Assembly: GCA_964613305.1 (NCBI GenBank)
Contig: CAZTII010000002.1
Location: 1 to 62,702, forward strand
Length of the DNA: 62,702 nucleotides
Source of the DNA: CAZTII01 sp964613305
GTDB lineage: Bacteria; Bacillota_I; Bacilli_A; Erysipelotrichales; Erysipelotrichaceae
Reading direction: 5' to 3'
Of this stretch, positions 59,662 through 62,702 are shown piece after piece. The position numbers and the translations under genes were made by a program. Positions within the stretch are counted from its first letter, which is position 1. Every line of letters begins with the position of its first letter. The notes beneath the pieces are model-generated. The model made no database searches. It was not told where the DNA came from and worked only from the letters and a program-made list of their open reading frames with translations.

Positions 59662-60400
59662 AATTTTATTACATGGTGCTCTTGGTAGAATGGGAAAAAG
59701 CATTGCTTCGTGCATCAGTTCTCATCCAACATTAACAATTGTTGCGGGAGTTGATCAAAAGGTGGAAACTTCATCTTTTCCTATTACAACGTCGTTGTAT
59801 GATTGTAAAGAAGAGTTTGATGTGATTATTGATTTTTCCAATGCGAGTGTTGTTAGTGGTGTTATTGATTATGCGTTATCAGTGAAAAAACCACTAATTA
59901 TTGCGACAACTGGTTTATCAAATGAAACCTTAGATAAAATTAAAGAAGCATCAAAAGAAATAGCTATTTTACATTCGGCGAATTTTTCTTTAGGAATTAG
60001 TGTCTTAAAGAAGATGTTAAGAGTAGCAGTTGGACCACTTGAAAATGGTTATCATATGGAAATTATTGAAAAACATCATGCGATGAAAAAAGATTCTCCA
60101 AGTGGTACTGCTTTAGCTTTAGCGGCTACGATTAATGAAACATGTAATCAACCAAAAAACTTGATTTATGGCCGTCATAGTAATCATGATGATTGTTCTA
60201 AAGATGACATGGCTATTCATGCGGTGCGTGGTGGTAGTATTCCTGGTGAACATACGATATTATTTGCTGGTCTTGATGAAGTGATTGAAATTAAACACAC
60301 AGCTTATTCACGTAATATTTTTGCTCAAGGAGTGCTTGAAGCTAGTAAATTTATGGCGGATAAGGTTGTTGGTTTATATAGTATGGATGATTTAGTATAG
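59654..60400 (+). CDS. dapB: 4-hydroxy-tetrahydrodipicolinate reductase
   Basis: The 248-residue enzyme has the NAD(P) loop LLHGALGRMGKSIA, the conserved IATTGLSNETLDKI, active-site EIIEKHHAMKKDSPSGTALAL and the C-terminal VRGGSIPGEHTILFAG. It reduces the DapA product to tetrahydrodipicolinate. The start MIRILLHG overlaps the dapA stop; the upstream ATG at 59636 would be inside dapA. Confidence 0.95.
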   Translation: MIRILLHGALGRMGKSIASCISSHPTLTIVAGVDQKVETSSFPITTSLYDCKEEFDVIIDFSNASVVSGVIDYALSVKKPLIIATTGLSNETLDKIKEASKEIAILHSANFSLGISVLKKMLRVAVGPLENGYHMEIIEKHHAMKKDSPSGTALALAATINETCNQPKNLIYGRHSNHDDCSKDDMAIHAVRGGSIPGEHTILFAGLDEVIEIKHTAYSRNIFAQGVLEASKFMADKVVGLYSMDDLV

Positions 60401-60411
60401 GAGGTAGTTTT

Positions 60412-61377
60412 GTGAAAATTGGAATTGTTGGCTATGGTAATTTAGGTAGGGGTTGTGAAATCGCTCTTGCTAAACAAAAAGATATGTCTTGTTTTGGTGT
60501 ATTTACGCGTAGAAATCCATCCGACATTAAAACAGTTTATGAGAATACAAAAGTATATTCAATGTCAGAATTAAATACTTTTAAAAATGAGATTGATTGT
60601 TTGATTTTATGTGGAGGTAGTGCCAACGATTTATTGACTCAAAGCAAACAACTTGCGGCTGATTTTAACATCGTTGATAGTTTTGATACGCATGCTTTAG
60701 CGTTAGAACATGTAACTTCAGTTAATTCTGTGGCTAAAAATACAACGGCTATTGTGTGTGTGGGTTGGGATCCCGGTTTATTCTCGTTACAACGTGCTCA
60801 TTTTGATTCTTTATTGACCGATGGTGATACGATTACTTTTTGGGGTAATGGTGTTAGTCAAGGGCATTCTCAAGCGGTTAAATCAATTGATGGGGTTAAA
60901 TTGGCTGTTCAATACACAATTGTAAAAGATGACGCTAGGGATGCGTTTATCAGTGGTGAAAAAACACAATTTACAACAGCTGAAAAACATCGTCGTGAAT
61001 GTTATGTCGTTGTTGAAGAAGATGGCAATAAAGAGGTTATTGAACAAACGATTAAGACGATGAAACATTATTTTAGTGATTATGATACAACGGTTCATTT
61101 TATTGACGAAGCTGAATTTATGGCGAATCATATGGGAAAACCTCATGGTGGTGAAGTAATTCGTCGTGGAAAAACAAGTGATTGTAGTGCTACAATGCGT
61201 TTTTCTTTACAATTGGATTCTAATCCAGAATTTACGTCGAGTGTTTTAGTTGGGTATGCTCGTGCTTGTGTTAAAATGGCATCATTTAATCAATTTGGTG
61301 CTAAAACTGTTTTTGATGTGCCAGTAAGTTACTGTAGTACATTAACTCAAGAAGAATTGATTAAAGGATATTTATAA
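60412..61377 (+). CDS. ddh: meso-diaminopimelate D-dehydrogenase
   Basis: The 321-residue enzyme begins MKIGIVGYGNLGRGCEIAL (NADP loop), with DSFDTHALALEHV and WDPGLFSLQRAHFD, HMGKPHGGEVIRRGKT typical of Ddh. It converts tetrahydrodipicolinate to meso-diaminopimelate in one step using NADPH and ammonia, bypassing acylated intermediates. The start is GTG behind AGGAGG. Position between dapB and lysA fits; no dapD/dapE/dapF genes are seen here. Confidence 0.95.
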   Translation: MKIGIVGYGNLGRGCEIALAKQKDMSCFGVFTRRNPSDIKTVYENTKVYSMSELNTFKNEIDCLILCGGSANDLLTQSKQLAADFNIVDSFDTHALALEHVTSVNSVAKNTTAIVCVGWDPGLFSLQRAHFDSLLTDGDTITFWGNGVSQGHSQAVKSIDGVKLAVQYTIVKDDARDAFISGEKTQFTTAEKHRRECYVVVEEDGNKEVIEQTIKTMKHYFSDYDTTVHFIDEAEFMANHMGKPHGGEVIRRGKTSDCSATMRFSLQLDSNPEFTSSVLVGYARACVKMASFNQFGAKTVFDVPVSYCSTLTQEELIKGYL

Positions 61378-62645
61378 TGAGGGAAGTTATTAATAATACA
61401 TTGTATGTTGATGGTGTTGATGTTAGTGAACTAGCACAACAGTATGGAACTCCATTACTTGTTATGTCAGAAGATGATATAAGAGGGCAATTGAGGTCGT
61501 TTAAACAGCAATTTGTAGGGAATACTACTAATCGCATTGCGTATGCTTCAAAAGCTTTCTTAAACAAAGCGATGGTTTATATCGTGAAGGACGAAGGTTG
61601 TTGTTTGGATGTGTTAACAATGGGTGAATTGTATGTGGCAATTGCGTGTGATTTTCCTATGGAAAGAGTTGAGTTCAATGGAAACAATAAGTCGATGGAA
61701 GAATTACGATATGCACTAGAACATCGTGTTGGTCGTATTATTGTCGATTCATTAGAAGAAATTGATTGTTTAATTTCTTTGTGTGAAGAAATGAACACAA
61801 AGGCTACTGTTTTATTGCGTTTTACTCCTGGTGTTTCTAGTAGTACTCATCAATACATTACAACTGGTAATCTTGATTCTAAGTTTGGAATTGCTAAAAC
61901 GGATTTACCATTGGCTATTAAAAAATGTATGGATAGTGATGTTATTAATTTGTTAGGTCTTCATTTTCATGTAGGTTCTCAATTGTTAGATAATGAAAGT
62001 CATATCAGTGCGACAAAGATTTTATGTGATTTATTGAAACAATTAAAGCAATCATTGAATTTTGTGGCAACGGAGATTAATTTAGGTGGTGGTTTTGGTA
62101 TTAAGTATGTGGAAAAAGATGTTGTTCCACCATTATCTTATTATACTGAACCAATGATTCAATTGCTTGAACATTGTTATCGTGAAATGGAACAACCTTT
62201 TCCTACCCTTGTGATTGAACCAGGTAGAAGTATTGTCGGTGAAGCAGGTATTACTGTGTACGAGCTTGGGTTTAGTAAGTCGATTGTTGGTGGTCGCACA
62301 TATGTTGGAATTAATGGTGGTATGAGTGATAATATTCGTCCAGCGTTGTATGAAGCGAAATATCGTTGTGATCTTGTAAATAAAATGTGTGATGAAAAAA
62401 ATGATGTTGTCAGCATTGCGGGAAAATGTTGTGAGTCAGGTGATATTTTGATTTATGATGTTGCTTTGCCTTCAATCAAGTATGGTGATTTGTTGGTTGT
62501 TTATGCAACTGGAGCTTATACGTATAGTATGGCATCGAATTACAATAAGAATTGTTTGCCGGCGATTGTCTTTACTAGCAATGGTACTCATCGTTTAGTT
62601 ACTCGACGCCAACAAGTAGAAGAACTATATAGTCGTGATATTTAG
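61377..62645 (+). CDS. lysA: Diaminopimelate decarboxylase
   Basis: The 422-residue PLP enzyme has the Schiff-base Lys in AYASKAFLNKAM, the Asp/Glu barrel motifs HFHVGSQLLD and GGGFGIKY, the C-terminal catalytic CESGD motif (GKCCESGDIL) and YTYSMASNYN. It releases lysine from meso-diaminopimelate and ends the pathway. ATG overlaps the ddh stop by one base. The last 57 bases of the window after it show nothing I can name. Confidence 0.95.
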   Translation: MREVINNTLYVDGVDVSELAQQYGTPLLVMSEDDIRGQLRSFKQQFVGNTTNRIAYASKAFLNKAMVYIVKDEGCCLDVLTMGELYVAIACDFPMERVEFNGNNKSMEELRYALEHRVGRIIVDSLEEIDCLISLCEEMNTKATVLLRFTPGVSSSTHQYITTGNLDSKFGIAKTDLPLAIKKCMDSDVINLLGLHFHVGSQLLDNESHISATKILCDLLKQLKQSLNFVATEINLGGGFGIKYVEKDVVPPLSYYTEPMIQLLEHCYREMEQPFPTLVIEPGRSIVGEAGITVYELGFSKSIVGGRTYVGINGGMSDNIRPALYEAKYRCDLVNKMCDEKNDVVSIAGKCCESGDILIYDVALPSIKYGDLLVVYATGAYTYSMASNYNKNCLPAIVFTSNGTHRLVTRRQQVEELYSRDI

Positions 62646-62702
62646 GTTAGTCATTACGCATGAATCATAAAAAGCAGTAAAAACGGGCTAAATTTTGTTG
62701 TT

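Overview
The window is a 62.7 kb stretch of an AT-rich (roughly one third G+C by eye) bacterial chromosome using the standard bacterial code. Strong AGGAGG-type ribosome sites, TTGACA/TATAAT promoters, a lysine riboswitch, a YtrA-type GntR regulator, a CBS-domain Mn-pyrophosphatase and lipoprotein-type solute receptors indicate a Firmicute. The divided ThrE exporter, Gram-positive type IV pilus genes, BspA-like repeats and meso-diaminopimelate dehydrogenase would fit an Erysipelotrichia-like or related gut/oral lineage. That placement is inference; no phylogeny was possible. No tRNA, rRNA, CRISPR array, prophage or plasmid module was seen. The only mobile element is one group II intron.

Layout. 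1-7.3 kb: an MFS exporter facing a complete branched-chain amino acid-type ABC importer (livKHMGF), followed by a CBS-ACT sensor protein and the RNA 2'-phosphotransferase KptA. 7.3-11.0 kb (minus strand): a tightly overlapping operon of a PadR regulator, a BioB/HmdB-like radical SAM enzyme and an SsuABC/ThiXYZ-like importer, with a well-formed promoter and dyad operator. I regard it as the best candidate for an uncharacterised system here. 11.1-14.9 kb: a membrane-anchored helical protein, a MATE exporter and a regulated pyrophosphatase. 14.97-17.04 kb: a group II intron with its reverse transcriptase, placed just after tandem terminator hairpins. 17.1-18.4 kb: a D,D-carboxypeptidase.

18.5-27.7 kb: a type IV pilus assembly locus (pilC, a PilM-PilN fusion interrupted by an in-frame TAA, pilO-like, a PilX-like protein, two minor prepilins, an opposed prepilin peptidase, pilB with a possible c-di-GMP-binding N-domain, pilT). 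27.7-36.8 kb: the two-part ThrE exporter, a peptidoglycan/polysaccharide deacetylase, MutY, a WYL regulator, a CDF metal exporter and a YtrA-like GntR/ABC operon preceded by four 9-bp direct repeats. 36.9-37.8 kb: an orphan prepilin-like protein carrying a BspA-type leucine-rich module. Then come rpmF (TTG start), a cold-shock gene, small membrane and flavodoxin genes, a CAP-domain secreted protein, rarA, a tandem pair of paralogous lipoproteins, and housekeeping genes (dtd, folD, DUF951, a HAD phosphatase, ychF).

48-58.5 kb: an NagZ-like GH3 hydrolase opposed to an operon of an alpha/beta hydrolase, a two-part ADP-ribosylglycohydrolase-family protein, a BMP/PnrA nucleoside-type ABC importer and a nucleoside hydrolase. 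This looks like uptake and cleavage of nucleosides or ADP-ribose-like compounds. 58.5-62.6 kb: a lysine riboswitch with its own promoter, controlling dapA-dapB-ddh-lysA, which makes lysine and cell-wall diaminopimelate by the one-step dehydrogenase route.
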